Virus record (IMG/VR): IMGVR_UViG_3300005264_000391 | Location: 1 to 22,138 of that record | Reading direction: 5' to 3' (one strand) | Source: a virus | Length of the DNA: 22,138 bases | Shown: positions 21,921 to 22,138 of the stretch, one piece after another | Position numbering within the stretch: position 1 is the stretch's first letter | Layout of the letters: each line of letters starts with the position of its first letter | Made by a program: the position numbers and the translations under genes | The notes under the pieces: model-generated | What the model was told of the DNA's origin: nothing | Seen by the model: the letters and a program-made list of their open reading frames with translations, nothing else | Databases searched by the model: none

Positions 21921-22138
21921 ATGGGAATACCATCAGCACCGAATACAGAACTTTATACCTTAGGCAAGGGTGTTATTTCAGCAGCACCCTGGGTGGGCAG
22001 CATACCGCCTATTGAAACTGATTTTATTGACCTTGGAAATGCCCCGGATGTAAATGTCGAGGTAACTGAGGAAGTACTTGACCATTTCTCAAGTAGAAGT
22101 GGAACAAGGAAAAAAGATAAACAGGTTACGATTGAGAC
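21921..22138 (+). CDS. Tail tube (major tail)-like protein, N-terminal part, cut by window end
   Basis: ATG 21921 follows TGGAGGATTAAAA. The 72 visible codons read MGIPSAPNTELYTLGKGVIS, then GSIPPIETDFIDLGNAPDVNVEVTEEVLDHFSSRSGTRKKDKQVTIET. The G-x-G...DLGN and LDHFSSRSGTRKKDKQV segments are typical of siphophage or myophage tail tube proteins. The open frame runs off the window. Gene order supports the call. Confidence 0.75.
   Translation, partial: MGIPSAPNTELYTLGKGVISAAPWVGSIPPIETDFIDLGNAPDVNVEVTEEVLDHFSSRSGTRKKDKQVTIE

Overview
The window is part of a tailed double-stranded DNA phage or prophage (Caudoviricetes, HK97-type head). Every gene I can support lies on the + strand. Genes are short and tightly packed, often with TAATG or ATGA overlaps, and many have AGGAGG-like ribosome binding sites. 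This suggests a host that uses strong Shine-Dalgarno signals, perhaps a low-GC Gram-positive, but the host is an inference. I saw no integrase, repressor, lysis cassette, tRNA or CRISPR array.

Layout. (1) 1-6520 is a replication and recombination operon: the tail of a Cys/Arg-rich protein, a RecA/UvsX-like recombinase, a FEN-type 5' nuclease, a RuvC-like resolvase, a Rad50/SbcC-like ATPase split in two around an Mre11/SbcD nuclease, a small zinc protein and an ATP-dependent DNA ligase with an N-terminal SAP-like segment. (2) 6642-9014 holds small accessory genes: a winged-helix protein, a putative Cys-His-Asp enzyme, an HTH protein, a dATP/dGTP diphosphohydrolase-like (MazG-like) protein, a one-helix membrane protein and a zinc ribbon. 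(3) 9028-10238 is the large terminase, carrying a frameshift and an apparent internal deletion. (4) 10295-13118 is a cargo of very small genes, several Cys-rich, with one strong sigma70-like promoter and one long stem-loop. (5) 13247-15039 is a repeat-rich island: microsatellites, a small-terminase-like gene, ten 40-bp tandem repeats and further short repeats. (6) 15075-22138 is the head and connector module: portal-MuF fusion, prohead protease, major capsid protein, terminator, a small basic protein, a chimeric connector/neck ORF, a tail-completion-like protein and the start of a tail tube-like protein.

The recombination genes fit together as a recombination-dependent replication set: Mre11-Rad50 resects ends, RecA/UvsX does strand exchange, RuvC-like resolves junctions, and FEN plus ligase process and seal nicks. 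The terminase pair would then package concatemers through the portal into a protease-matured head. The 40-bp repeats beside the small terminase gene are a candidate packaging recognition site.

The most notable features are the split Rad50 whose first half ends exactly at its zinc hook, the 40-bp repeat array, and four coding anomalies (Rad50 second half, terminase, an amber-interrupted small gene, the connector ORF). These anomalies could be real decay, recoding, or assembly error; the sequence alone does not decide.
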